From assembly GCF_030272615.1 (NCBI RefSeq), contig NC_081413.1, forward strand, positions 607,080,209 through 607,144,208: a stretch of 64,000 nucleotides of DNA. Direction: 5' to 3'. The notes beneath the pieces are model-generated. The model was not told where the DNA came from, searched no databases, and saw nothing but the letters and a program-made list of their open reading frames with translations. Made by a program: the position numbers and the translations under genes. Below are positions 45,395 to 57,485 of this stretch, piece by piece; position 1 is the first letter of the stretch, and each line of letters opens with the position of its first letter. This stretch comes from Cryptomeria japonica (lineage: Eukaryota > Streptophyta > Pinopsida > Cupressales > Cupressaceae).

Positions 45395-45957
45395 CCTCCT
45401 TCCATGTAGAATTCTTTAGACAGCATAAGGTGAGAGAATTCTTCAAGCCACATGTAGTTTGGAAAGTCTTCCAGGAGCAACCATTTCCGGAGGAAGTCCC
45501 TGCCAATTCACGCCCATTTCCTGTGACGCGTCAACTGCTCCGCATTCAAGTTCAGGAGAAACGGTTGCCTGGCCACTGGCACTGTTTGGTCAGGGAGGAG
45601 AAGCTTGGATAATTCACTCGTCCAAGGGATCCCCACCCCTACTTCTGCAAGGAAGACAAGAGTAATGTCGTCTCTAAGGAAGTCTTCCTTAAAAACCTTC
45701 CTCAACAACATCAACATATCCACCTTGTCTCCTCATAGGTCCAGAAGAGACACTAAGAAGCGGGATGTAATGTTTGTGTTAGCACGATACCTATTTTCGT
45801 TTCGCAAAAACTCTCTGCCCAACACCATCCACACTGCCTCATTGGTGAATGACCCAACCTCCTTGCATACTGATTGGAGGGTTGGATCTCTAATGGAGCC
45901 TAGAAAGGCCCTTTGGTCCTCTGCATAAATGCTTCTTAAGCGGTTGGGAGTGTCCAT
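45395..45957 (-). pseudogene. Unrecognised minus-strand coding fragment, two in-frame stops
   Basis: From the ATG at 45957 (MDTPNRLRSIYAEDQRAFLG) a single frame runs about 187 codons to a stop at 45395. It is interrupted only by a stop after SRFLVSLLDL (about 45736-45733) and a TGA after RHRKWA (about 45508). The composition is that of a normal globular, mostly helical protein (Leu, Glu and Arg rich). Upstream, TATTTATATA on the minus strand (about 46095-46107) could be its TATA box. I do not recognise the family. It may be a third gene, or an upstream exon, of the proposed large transposon, since it lies inside its right edge and on the same strand as the 42001-33137 gene. Confidence 0.5.
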
Positions 45958-46365
45958 CTTGAGAAAATAGATTAACAAATTAAACAACTTGAGCCTATAA
46001 ACCTAAACCAGAGGAAGAATTTAAATATCGTGAGCTCCGACGATTTATCTACCAAATGGAAAAGGCTAATTGAAGATGAAAGAAGCAGAGATCGTATATA
46101 AATAGTTGAAGCTCTTGATTGTAATAATTACTTCTTTAACCGTATTAATTGCTTTAAATTTTTATACATCTTTTGTATCTCTGCAAATCTTTCCCATAAA
46201 TGCACTATTGTGCGAAAATGGAAACAACTATAAACCAATACCAAGTTGGCAAGTATCACATTGGAAGTCATGGGGACATAGTGGATTGCAATTAGTGAAA
46301 AGATATATATATTAAATGAACGAAATTATCGATCGTGATTCGTGACATTTGATACGTGTCTATTG

Positions 46366-46540
46366 AATCCAATTCCATTCCGGGCACTTTCTGGTGAGCT
46401 ATGTTCTCTTCAGAAAATTGGGCCAAAATAAAACTTCAGCCATTGATCTACGGTCATCGAACGGTTTAAAATCATTGATAGATTTTAGGTATGTGTCACC
46501 CTTCACGTGTCAAAGAGGCTATGCTTATTGATACATCGTG
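46366..46540 (+). repeat. Distant diverged copy of the 266-bp unit
   Basis: CAATTCCATTCCGGGCACTT, TTGGGCCAAAAT, CCATTGATCTACGGTCATC and CACGTGTC appear in the same order as the corresponding parts of the 42.3-44.4 kb array units, with strong divergence. It is followed by a short GTGAT microsatellite (about 46565-46582). Confidence 0.5.
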
Positions 46541-46649
46541 TAGAGTCCAAACTCAATATATTATGTGATGTGATGTGATGTGCCTTGTCTATTAAAGGCA
46601 ATGAATTCATGAAATCTCCAATAAATTATATATTTTTTCATAAATAAAA

Positions 46650-47010
46650 AAATATTCGCCAAAACAAATTAAATAATATTCAAGCGGTGGATAAAAATCG
46701 GCAATACATTTAAATAATTTTCAAGCGGTGGATAAAAATCGCCAATACATTTAAATAGTTTTTCCTTCGGAGTAAAATTTTTCGCTCATACAATTATATA
46801 TTTGTTCCTTTTAACAAAAATTATGCGCCTCCCACAATAAATATTTTCCCTATAGAACAAGGTATTATTCACTAGAAATTTATGGAATTTTCGTACACTA
46901 GAAAAAAATCGCCAATACAAAGAAATTTTTTCCCCATTTAAATTTTTTTTTTTGCCATCAATATGAAAATTTCCCCCCGAAAATAATGTCTAATTCGCCA
47001 AGATTTTACA
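46650..47010. repeat. Right subterminal region with TTCGCC/CGCCAATAC motifs
   Basis: A ~42-bp unit (TTCAAGCGGTGGATAAAAAT, then CGSCAATACATTTAAATA) is tandemly duplicated at about 46678-46761. More CGCCAATAC and TTCGCCAA motifs lie at 46910 and about 46993. These match motifs at 28471-29040 and define the proposed right edge of the large transposon. Confidence 0.55.
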
Positions 47011-47029
47011 TAGTTGCCCAGGGGGTGGT

Positions 47030-49280
47030 TTCTTAAAGTTATCCCTGCTCACTTCTCCCCTTCATTTTGGACTTGCTTTGGTTGAGTTATCCATTATGCA
47101 ATAACTAGTGTACGGGTTGCATGATTCTATATAAAAATTGGCATATTTACCAAACCTAACTTGACTCAACCTCTACACATTCCTAGGGAGTAGACCTAGT
47201 ACTAATTTACTCATTTCCCTACTTGGTTCAAAATTGTGGTACAAAATCAACCAAAACCTTTTTATAATCAATTTTCAAATTCGGGGCTATTTCATCCCCT
47301 TTTACTAATTGCTATGTGTTAACTTGAAGTGTAAAACATTTCAAATTATATGATATGGTGTTGTCTAAATACATAAACAATAATTTCTTTTAACACGTGA
47401 CATATAGATCATTTGAGATTTAATACATATTGCATCATTACAAGAGCATATCATCAACACCTAAAGGATCAGCAAATTGGGCATCTTGCAAGTTTGTTTG
47501 TTATCTTTGATCTTTGTTCCAAAGTTGTTAAATTGGTCTATGTATGGATTTGATCAATGGAGAATCATCATATCCAACAAGTTACTCAATTATATTTATG
47601 AGCATCATGAATCATTTATTAAAGTTTATATATTAGAAGGCAAGGTGGCCCAAATTTTGGATCATGAAACCTACTAGGTCAATTTCATGTAGTATCGATT
47701 AAGTTCATACACAAAGGTCTATTTAATGCTACATAATTGACTCAAATTAATTTCACATTTTGATTTCATGCCAAATTAAATCAGAGTCTAGTTTATTGTC
47801 TATCAAGGAATCCTGGAACTAGATTTCATATGAGAGCATCATTTTGGATCATAGAGTGATAGTTTATATTCTAATGTTCCATTAAACCATGCCTACAACT
47901 AAGTAAACCTAATCCATCTTTATCATTTAAAAAATATGATTGTTTATTTAGAATTTATTGTCTTGATTATCAGATTCTAGGTTGGCTTTAATTATTGTTG
48001 ACTTAGCCATTTACAATAGGATCTATTTGAACGACGTTCCTTTATTTATTTCTTCACATATTTGGTGAACCTAAATAATTAACACCTCTATGTGGTTTAC
48101 ACCTAAGGTTTATTCCTTCTATATTAAGGTTTTAAATATATTTTTTTATGATTTATGATTTTCTATTTCACATCTTATTAGCTTTTGGATTCCCCTTTTA
48201 TTGGTTATTCATTACCATATTTTAATTACAATTTGGGTTTTATTATTAGATATATTTTTGATCCCTCGCTACTCACCCTTATATAGTTTGAGTTTTATTA
48301 TTTATCATTGATTCTAATAGCTCTTTGCATTCATCCTCTATCTATGAATGTATTTTATATTTTGATGTGGTCCTACACTCTATGACATCCAACCCATCTA
48401 TCCTTGATTCTCTCATGTCTTTATATCCCATGGATAAGGATACATATTCTACATAGAGGTGTTGTTACATTGTGCATGTGATTATCTCTCCTTCAAATGG
48501 ATTCTTAGTACTTGTCCTCCTCGCTTAACACACTCACTTCACTTATTTCTAATATTGATTTGGATCGTGTACATTTCCTATAACTTGTATTAATGATGAC
48601 CAGGTCATAATATTTTTCATTCAACTTTTCATCATCCTTCATTATGGGATGACGAGACTAGATATTTTATATCATTCATGATGTTTTTGAGTGTTGCTAT
48701 TATATTATTTATGCATTTCATGGTAGTGCTATTTATAACCCTTTATATTCATGTTTCTTCATTGATATATCATGTGAGGAGACCAAGGATGTGGATTCAT
48801 GTGATGTTGTTATACCTAGTGTGTCTTTTATTTCTATATTCTATGATACCTCTCTCCCACATGTTTTTTATATGCATTTTTTCCTTCACATGAAGTCACT
48901 AGCCTTTTTTCTCTATCTTTGACTCTTAGTCTATTGATAATGTATTTAGCAAGAAGCATAATGTTAGGTCTTTACCATTTCATAATTTTAATGAAGACTC
49001 TTTAATTCATAATGATTTGATTAAAATCTATACTCTTTTAATAAATCTATGATAAGTTTATTTAGCATAAATAAAGATACATAATTTTATGTTATATCCT
49101 TTTATCTTCATATTACACTTATGTACAAGATTATGATACCATGATGTATGTATTCAATAATTCATTAATTTATAGTGTCAAATAATGGTTTTATTTAGTC
49201 CATGGTTATTATACGTCTTTACATGATTTATCATGTACATTTATAAATCATGTTATTTGTGGGTATAGAGTTCGCATTAC
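47030..49280. other. AT-rich DNA, no gene recognised
   Basis: Frames are short and low in complexity, and no domain is recognisable on either strand. Confidence 0.4.
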
Positions 49281-49289
49281 TCACGAGTC

Positions 49290-50790
49290 TTATTTCCCTC
49301 CTCTAGTGGACCTTCCTTGTGGAGGATTTTCTTTGGTTAAATTTGATGGTATGATGAAAGAATAAGTATCTAGTAGAATAGTGAGAGTGGGGGGTGAATT
49401 AGTATACTGAAAAACTGATACAAACTTCCCAATCTCAAATTCAAACTCACAAAGTAAACTTTCACTATCAAGATCAATACTCAACATCAACCGGTTAATT
49501 GTTATAACAACTTAATAGTAAACAACTTCAATCTTGTAAACATCAGAATGCTTAATCATATCTCAATATATTCAATCTCTCAATGCTTCCAGTTATCATG
49601 CCTTATCAGAATAGTTAAGTAGTCAATCAAATCAACAAATAAGATCATAACCACAAAAACATTCACCACTTGACACAAATGTTTATACATGGAAAACCCA
49701 AATAGGTAAAAACCATAGTGAGATGAGACTCACAAGGATAGCTATCTGAACTCTTCTAAAGTTTGCCCTGTTAGGAGCTAAGGCGATTAAAGCTTTTACA
49801 ATAAGTCTTGTTAAGAATTGATTCTGTTAAGAATCACTCGGTTAAGGGATTTACAAAATGCCTTGATAAAAAAACAAATACCCTATTAGGAGTAACCTCG
49901 GTAGAGGGTTTGAGAATCCAAGCTAATGGACCACTTTGTTAGAGGATTTAAGAAGTAACCAAGCTTGTTAGAGCTTACCCTGTTAGGGGATTTCACTTTT
50001 GTTATAATTGTTAGAAAACAACAAGTTTTTTTATCTGTCTGAATAGCACTACATTTGCTTGATCAGATCCTTTTAAGTTTCAATCTGCTTCTACACAAAC
50101 TGCAGATCCATTATCCGGTTAGGCAACCACACACTCAACTAGTTTCAGCCAACACTTTGTCAACAACTTCACAAACATCTTCATCGACCTTAAATACAAA
50201 TCAATTAGGTCGGTAACACAACACAAACCTAATTCTCTCATAGAGATTACAAACAAGTCGGTTCAATCTTGACCATTAGAAATCATAACAATCTTTTCAC
50301 ATTCTTCAAGAAAATTCCAACCGCTCCATGATCACCGCTTCATTGGACTTTGTAACTCATCATGCACTATGCATTAGATGCAATCCACTTTTCTCATTCC
50401 CTAGACAATCAAACAAACGTGCCAAAACAATCTGAACTAATCCTCATTCAATGATCACATGTGTCACCATCATTACCACTCATCATTAGATCTTAAGCCA
50501 ACAAACTTGATCGGTTAGGGTTTAACAAAAAAACAACTAGTAGGGTTTACCAATTACATTGCATAGAAAAGGGTTTAACCTTATACACCGGTTTACCGGT
50601 TCAACTCACAAACTAACATACCAATTTACAATATCTTCCTCAAAGCTCTTCCTACTGGTTACAAGACAATATCAATAATAACAACAATATCAGCAATATC
50701 ATAAATACCGTTACCGGTTCAATTGACATCAATGACAACATAACATATCATTAATGCAATCTTCATGCAAATGCCAAATTTTTTTATGAT
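49290..50790 (-). repeat. LTR/leader-like retrotransposon sequence, non-coding
   Basis: Read minus, this stretch has the texture of a plant LTR. It shows repeated short ACCGG/CCGGT motifs, many CTAACAGGGT/CTAACAAG-type repeats (about 49750-50000) and CATGTATAAACATTTGTGTC. It ends CTAATTCACCCCCCACTCTC (about 49402-49383), like the U5 end of many plant LTR elements. No primer-binding site or coding domain was found, so the call rests on appearance. Confidence 0.3.
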
Positions 50791-50799
50791 TTCTCTTGA

Positions 50800-53700
50800 T
50801 ATGTATTTTATTTCTTATGGATGACATAATTCTACACCTCATATTGCACATAATTTAGACATGTATGTAAAAATCAACAACAAGAGGAACTCTTAAAAAT
50901 ATTTACCTAATGCGAGGATAATGGGCCACCTATTAATGATATTTCTTCCTCCATTATTACACATGATATCCATACACATTGGGTATGTGACATGTTGAGC
51001 ATATTTTTCATATTATTTGTACTCGATTATGGGTATATTAGACCATATAGATAGACACGTGGATGATTATGAGAAAAGATTCAAGGATTGTATTAGTGAG
51101 ATATTGCACAATAGTTTTGTATTCAATATTTTATCTTACCCCTCACCAAATGGATTTGTATAAAGTATTCAATGGTAGAGGTTGTCCATTGCTTCATTTG
51201 AGGTCCTTACAAACTACATGCTTTAGTTATTTTCATGAGGACAAGTTTCTTAATATATTTTTTCCAACAAGATCAAGTTCTTATGCTTTCACATGAATTT
51301 ATTCAGTGTTACATGCCTTTATCACTTATTTTGTGGATTTTGCTAGTGAATTTATGAAACACTTTCATACAAGTTTGAGTCATTGTTACTAAAATCAAAT
51401 GATGCAATTAAGTAGAACAGTAGATGATTAAGATTAAATAGTGTTTGGTCACTAGCACAAGTTTTGCATTAGAGGATGATAGGATACAAGTTCTATTTAT
51501 TTATGGTTTATTGTCATGTATTAGAGGATATGTATTTTGGCATCCTTTTCATTTATTTTATGATTAATGTGCTAATGTGTGCAAATATAAGCATGATTTC
51601 TTGGAAGATCCTTCTTTATGTTATTGTATTTTTAGCACTTCTTTTCACTCCCACAATGTTCCACCAATACATCATATTTAAAAAAATAGGGGCAATGAGG
51701 ATGTAACTATTATCACCCACAAGAAAGATCATCATGAAAACATCTTGTTAATCCAATGAACATGTCTACACTTGCACCTCATAGGTCTAAGTATTCGGTG
51801 CTTATCATTGCACTTATACAAATAGACACATTATATTGAAACATAAACTTTAATATGGCATTGGATAGTGAAGATTATTCTAATTATGAGTATATGGACT
51901 ATAACACACAACATGTTGAGGTTATCCATGTAGAGAAGCTACAACTACATGATATAAAATCTAAGTATTTTCTTTCACGATATACATCACATTTGGTATC
52001 TTTATAATGTGAGTTTGTTCATAAAGGGATACTACATGATGAAATAAACATTCCCTAGGGGGAATGGATTGTAGCCACATTTTTAGAACTATTAATAATT
52101 GATCCACCTGATGGTGGGAACTTCATTGGTTAAAATTATTCTCTCATCCTTTTAGTTACATGGTACACATACTTTTATACCATATTTGTCTACGTGGTTT
52201 TCCCTTGATCTTATCCTATGGAGTCATTATTTTTATTTTTATTTTTATTATAGGATACATACAATGTCATGATCACTAAAAAAGTTTGAGGGGAATTTCA
52301 TCTTCTATGTCCACTCACACATTGGTCACACAAAGGTAACTATCTTAAGTATGCAATTAACAATGAGCAACCTTTAATAGATTTAAGAAGCCTTCTTAAT
52401 TCTTTAATTCTATTTTATCACGATTACTTTATAATGATCATGATAACATTAAATATCGTTATCATGCCTACAATTTTTTTGATGCTTGCTTATAGTTACT
52501 ATGCTTCCATATTATGTCATGATGCTTATGATTTCATACTTACATGTCTATGCTTCCATGACTTATGTTGTTATACTAACATGTTCATTTATGCTTACTG
52601 TTTTTCTATTTGATGATAATGTTCTTATACTACATTATAATAATTATGCTTATGATGTTTGCATCATGTAACTATACATGCTTTATCAATGGTTATCACA
52701 ATGATATATGACAACAACATATGCTCACATGATTCTTATCTAGCATTCATGGCTTCCTTCTAGCCCTAATTTTGGGCATTATTCTTTCTATTTTGCATTT
52801 ACATGCTCACATCTTATTATCTTAATACATATTTGTCATGGTAATATATATGATATTTATGATTATTACACTTTATATAATGATATTTGTACTTCTCTTC
52901 ACGAATTCCTTGCATCCTTCTTATTCAAAAAATTGGAGGGGGCTTATTATATTATTAATGTTATTTCATAATGATGGTTATAGTGGCTCAATACCTTGTA
53001 CCATCTTTTGTAATTTAGAGTATAGCTATGTGTTAATTAAGAGAACTTAAACTTCCTACTTTATTAATTCCAGTGACCAATTTCATGCCTTCTTCTACCT
53101 TTATGTTATCATTTATACTTACTTTTTGTACTTACTTTGAGATTGTTGACATTGTTGACAAATTTTAATAGCGTGTATAATTGAAATTTTTATTGCATTC
53201 CCTTTATTTTTATAATTTTTAGAGGGAATGCTTAGTGCAAGTGTCATCTACCAAATTGATATCAAAATCCATGTCTTTTTCATTAGTGTCTAAAATTTTC
53301 TACTTTCTTGTTGGTTGGTTGTTTTAATTTGAGTTGTACCTTCATATTATCTCACATGCAAGCCAAAGCAAGGATAAATTGTACTAGTGAAAAGTGCACG
53401 CTTTATACATTTTTTCCTTCTTGTAATGCTCGCCAAAATACCCCAGAGAAAATAACTAATCTAACTAACAAATAGAGATAGTTTTTTTAACATCTTCTAA
53501 TGCAACATAAACACATCCTTAGACCTGAAACCATCCATTACATTAAAACAAATTAATTTCCCAATTAAACATTGTCTTTCTTTTCATGAAAATCATTAAC
53601 TATCAATGCATATCTTATCATATTCCCATTAACTTTTAAGTTCTTTTTAAACTACCAATCAAATGTCCCTAATTCCCTTTAAAAAAATATCTAACATGAT

Positions 53701-53866
53701 GATATCTTTCTACCTCATGAAATAATATCTAATGCAAATCTAATTCATTTATTTTAAGATAACCATTTAAACCTACAACTACTCATTCATATTCATAATC
53801 CAACGATAACCATCATTAGGGAATAACATCCTTTCAACTTAGTACATCCACTCATAGACATGCATG
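50800..53866. other. AT-rich DNA, no gene recognised
   Basis: About 3 kb rich in ATG/CAT-containing low-complexity sequence that produces short spurious frames. No domain or structured repeat identified. Confidence 0.4.
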
Positions 53867-53867
53867 A

Positions 53868-53958
53868 GTCATAGCTTTAAGGGCTTAGTTATTGAACCTT
53901 TTGAGGGTGCTAAAAATGTTAGCCTCCTCAAATGCTTCAATAACTAAGCCCTTAAAGT
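53868..53958. repeat. 91-bp imperfect palindrome at an LTR/primer-site junction
   Basis: AGTCATAGCTTTAAGGGCTT (53868 onward) is mirrored by AAGCCCTTAAAGTTATGACT (to 53957). The arms are two opposite-orientation copies of the last ~40 bp of the 922-bp LTR, meeting at a short remnant of the primer-binding site (GGTGCTAAAAA). Confidence 0.8.
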
Positions 53959-54838
53959 TATGACTCGGAGATTACACATCTTCACCAAGCAGCTATCAAA
54001 CTCATTATGAAGGTTCATTTAACTTATCAACCCAATGACGTGAACTTGAAATGGGTCAGTATAGTATGTGCACTAAGATTCTATTGTGACCATCATAACT
54101 TAAGCAAAGAACAATGTTGAAATTGAAATACTATAAATAATTAATAAAGGAAACTGAACTTAAGTTGATAACTAGTCTGTACATGTAAATATTAAACTAA
54201 CACAAAGTACATGAATGAAATTCCAGACAAACAGGCAATAAACTACTCTACCTACTTTGGCTGTAGGAACAAGCACAAAGCAGAGTTTTGTGGCTACAGG
54301 AACAATCGACTGCTAGAAAGGTACTAATTACTGAATGAAAAAGAACTACTAAACTAACTGAACAAAGTTCTCACCAAGTGGACCCCCTTGAGTGAGACTT
54401 CCAAGATTAACGCAAGTACTTGAAACTTAGAATATCATCTTATTCATCAAAACAAAAATACACAGAGTATGACAACATGTTCTTAAACTATATTCCAAAG
54501 CTAAAAAGTAAACTTAGAACATTAGAGATCAATCCCTTTTAAGAGATCATCTGAGCATTATTTATAGAAAGAAAAACTACCAACTAATCCTAACTAACTG
54601 GTCGACCAGCTCCACAACATAAGGAGGGTGCCATTTCTTGAAAGCATGGAAAGAGGAAAGGAAAGATCATGCATGCGCTTAGCCAAGTCAAATAGGACTT
54701 CCTTAGTAGAGATATAATGCAACATGCCCCTAAATTGACTCACTGATTGTACATAATTAATAAAGAAGGTTGTTGCAACATTAAGTAGAGAAATCTCCAC
54801 TACATTGATCACTTCTTGACCTCTTCAACAATCGGCCA
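53917..54838 (-). repeat. 922-bp gypsy LTR in minus orientation
   Basis: On the minus strand it runs from TGGCCGATTGTTGAAG (54838) to GAGGAGGCTAACA (53917). It matches the plus-strand LTR at 55173-56094 along its length, with scattered differences and the same 922-bp size. It is followed by about 11 bp resembling the primer-binding-site start (TTTTTAGCACC), after which the internal region is missing. Confidence 0.85.
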
Positions 54839-55172
54839 GCTGGTAAGAGTCTTGCTCCTTGTTGCAAGTTTTATCATAACACCACTTTCTTGGTACAGAT
54901 CTACAAAACACGTTAGCACATACAAACAATCCACATTTCGTAAATCATCTGAAAAACAACATTCTTTTCAACACATGCACATTTAATAGATAATTACATA
55001 GCATATGCATTAATATCATGACTTGTTTCAAGGTCAAGGTTAAGCCCAAAAGATAACAGTTTCTAAGGGAATAACATAGTAAATAGTGTCATCACAATAT
55101 CAAAATCTAAAGTATCATCATAGACATCATAATAAATCCTTAGAAAATAGGACCATAAACTTGTCTCATCAT
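54839..55172. other. 334-bp spacer between the two inverted LTRs
   Basis: AT-rich, with no match to the LTRs and no gene. It separates the 5' ends of the two oppositely oriented LTRs. Confidence 0.6.
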
Positions 55173-56094
55173 TGGTCGGTTGTTGAAGCAGTCAAGAAGT
55201 GATCAACGTAGTGGAGCTTTCTCTACTTAATGCTACAATAACCTTCTTTATTAATTATGTACAATCAGTGAGTTGATTTAGGGGCATGTTGCGCTATATC
55301 TTTGCTGAGGAAGTCCTATTTTACTTGGATAAGTGCGTACATGATCTTTCCTTTCCTCTTTTTATGCTTTCAATAAATGGTGCCCTCCTTATGTTGTGGA
55401 GCTAGTCGACTAGTTAGTTAGGATTAGTTGGTAGTTTTTCTTTCTATAAATAATGCTTAGATGATCTCTTGAAAGGGATTGATCTCTAATGTTGTAAGTT
55501 TACTTTTCAGCTTTGGAATATAGTTTAAGATCATGTTGTCATACTCTATGTATATCTGTTTTGATGAATAAGATGATATTCTGAGTTTCAATCACCTGTG
55601 GTAATCTTGGAAGTCTCACTCAAGGGGGCCCACTTGGTGAGAACTCTATTCAATTAATTTAGTAGTTCTTTTTCATTCAGTAATTAGTACCGTTCCAGCA
55701 ATGGATTGTTCCTGCAGCCACAAAACTATGCTCTGTGCCTGTTCCTACAACCAAAGCGGGCAGAGTAGTTTCCTACCTATTTGTCTGGCATTTTATTCCT
55801 GTACTTTGTGTTAGTTTAAGATTTACATGTCCAGACTAGTTATCAACTTAAGTTCGGTTTCCTTTATTAATTATTTGTAGTATTTCAATTCTAGCATTGT
55901 TCTTTGCTTAAGTTATGATGACCATAATAGAGTCTTAGTACACACACTGTGCTGACCCATTTCAAGTTCACGTCCTTGGGTTGATAAGTTAAATGAACCT
56001 TCATAATGAGTATGATAGCTGCTTGGTGAAGACGTGTAATCTCTTAGTCATAGCTTTAAGGGCTTAGTTATTGAACCATTTGAGGAGGCTAACA
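55173..56094 (+). repeat. 5' LTR, 922 bp
   Basis: Runs from TGGTCGGTTGTTGAAG to GAGGAGGCTAACA. It includes a likely TATA box (TTTCTATAAATAATGC, about 55440-55455) and an AATAAG-like signal near 55568. Inverted partner at 53917-54838. Confidence 0.85.
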
Positions 56095-56097
56095 TTT

Positions 56098-56116
56098 TTG
56101 GCGCTATTGTCGGGGA
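56098..56116 (+). promoter_or_regulatory. Primer-binding site of the Athila/Tat type
   Basis: TTGGCGCTATTGTCGGGGA begins 3 nt after the LTR end. It is close to the TGGCGCCGTTGCCGGGGA-type site of plant Athila/Tat elements; the differences are transitions or a single change. Confidence 0.8.
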
Positions 56117-56276
56117 TGGTGTCAAACTCAGAAGTTCTTTAAGGTCATTTTTTAGTTTATTCCTGTTAAAATACCTTTGCAAGTTACACTTAGAATATTT
56201 TCTCACTTCGGTAAGTTATACCCATAATTCTTTCAAAAAATTTGTGTGTAATTGGCTGATACTGAGTTGATCCTAT

Positions 56277-57485
56277 ATGCATAGAAGAAGAAATGCTTTT
56301 GGGAGATTTCTTCCTAATGACCCTTATCCTGACAGTCATTTTGGGGAATCCTATAATCAACTTGAAATAGAAGACCAAGAGATAAATCCTTTGGCTGGTA
56401 TATTTGCTAACTTTAATAATCCAGAAGATCCAGTTGACCAAGAACCTGTTGATAACCCATTTGCCTTGACAATTCATCAAGCAAGAATGGTTGTTGCTAC
56501 TGCACAAAATCAACCTAACCAACCTACTTTTAAATTCCCTATCACTGACCAACATGATAATAATAATCTCAAGAATATCCCTGCTTCAATCCTCCCTAAG
56601 TTTTATGGCCTTGTAATAGAGGACCCATATACCTTTCTATTTGAATTTGACATCCTTGGTAGAAGCTATGACTACACCACTGATGATCATAGGCTTAAGT
56701 TATTCCCTGGTACTTTGAAGGAAGGAACCTTAAGATGGTTTATGAGTTTGGGGAGAGATTTTGTTACTAGTTGGGAAGACATGCAAACAAAATTTCTTGA
56801 GAAGTACAAGGAATACTGTAGAAGTGGTAATATGAGGGGAAATGACATCTTTAGAATGCAGTAGAGGGAAGATGAAAATTTGGAGGATTACATCTGAAGG
56901 TTCTTATTTTGCCTAAAGAAAAATTCAGATTGTACTCTTAATGAAGAATCTTAAAATTTTCTCTTCCTTAGAGGAATCAATGATAGTTGTACTAACGCCT
57001 TGGATCTAATAGGAGGAGGAGACATTACTCAAGTTCCTTGGGGTGACATTAAGAAGATATGCCAAAACTACTCCCGAGTAGCTGTCAAGAAAGGAAGAGG
57101 CTACTAGATGGGAAAATTATCCGCTAATGGGGTCTCAAGGATGGAGATTACTAATCTAATTTCAAACTTTAAGCAGGATATCATAAATGATATGGCCACT
57201 CAGTTGGATACCCTAAAAGCAAGAAAGAAACATAAGGAGGCATAAGCAATGTTGGCAGAATACTGCCCTCATTCCAGGCAGAAGAAGAAGGATTGCAAAT
57301 GTAAAATGGTGGCCAACATTGATAGCAAGCAAATTCCACCAGAGTTCAAGATGATTGAGGGAGATGAAGAACAAGTCTTCTATGGTGCACAAAGAAGACC
57401 ATGGGCCCCAAGACAAGGTATGCCACCTGATCCATTGTCTTTTAGTGGACCTTATGCGAAATCTAACACATCTAATAACCAGTGA
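56277..57485 (+). pseudogene. Athila/Tat-like gag
   Basis: The frame from 56277 begins MHRRRNAFGRFLPNDPYPDS and contains a capsid-like domain (FKFPITDQHDNNNLKNIPAS, PYTFLFEFDILGRSYDY, LKEGTLRWFMSLG, TSWEDMQTKFLEKY). A TAG follows at 56862-56864. The same frame continues past further stops with LEDYI, FLRGINDSCTNALDLIGGGD and, at about 57262-57310, YCPHSRQKKKDCKC, a degraded zinc-knuckle-like segment. Gag would form the particle. At least four in-frame stops. Confidence 0.75.

Larger units (their letters stand above)
28471..47010. mobile_element. Proposed large hAT-type DNA transposon with two convergent genes
   Basis: Inferred unit. Its left edge (28471-29040) is dense in GGCGAA/TTCGCC, including the perfect palindrome GGCGAATATTCGCC (28477-28490). 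Its right edge (46650-47010) has the same motifs, and CGCCAATAC occurs at 28645, 46740 and 46910. GGCGAATATT lies on the plus strand at the left edge (28477, 28526) and on the minus strand at the right edge (about 46651-46660), the inverted arrangement expected of subterminal repeats. Between them are a plus-strand hAT transposase and a convergent minus-strand gene, each with few lesions. A 4.8-kb gypsy element is nested inside. I could not identify exact terminal inverted repeats or an 8-bp target duplication, so the outer limits and the unity of the element remain unproven. Confidence 0.4.

Noticed and set aside
28460-47060. Specific terminal inverted repeats (GATTACTTTA against GGATAACTTTA, and TGGCGAAT at both ends)
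   Set aside because: Matches are only 8-10 bp, in AT-rich DNA, and neither choice gives an 8-bp target duplication. Not strong enough to call ends.
48678-53050. Several short hydrophobic frames in AT-rich DNA
   Set aside because: Phe/Ile/Tyr-rich runs are expected from AT-rich sequence. No start context, domain or conservation signal supports them.
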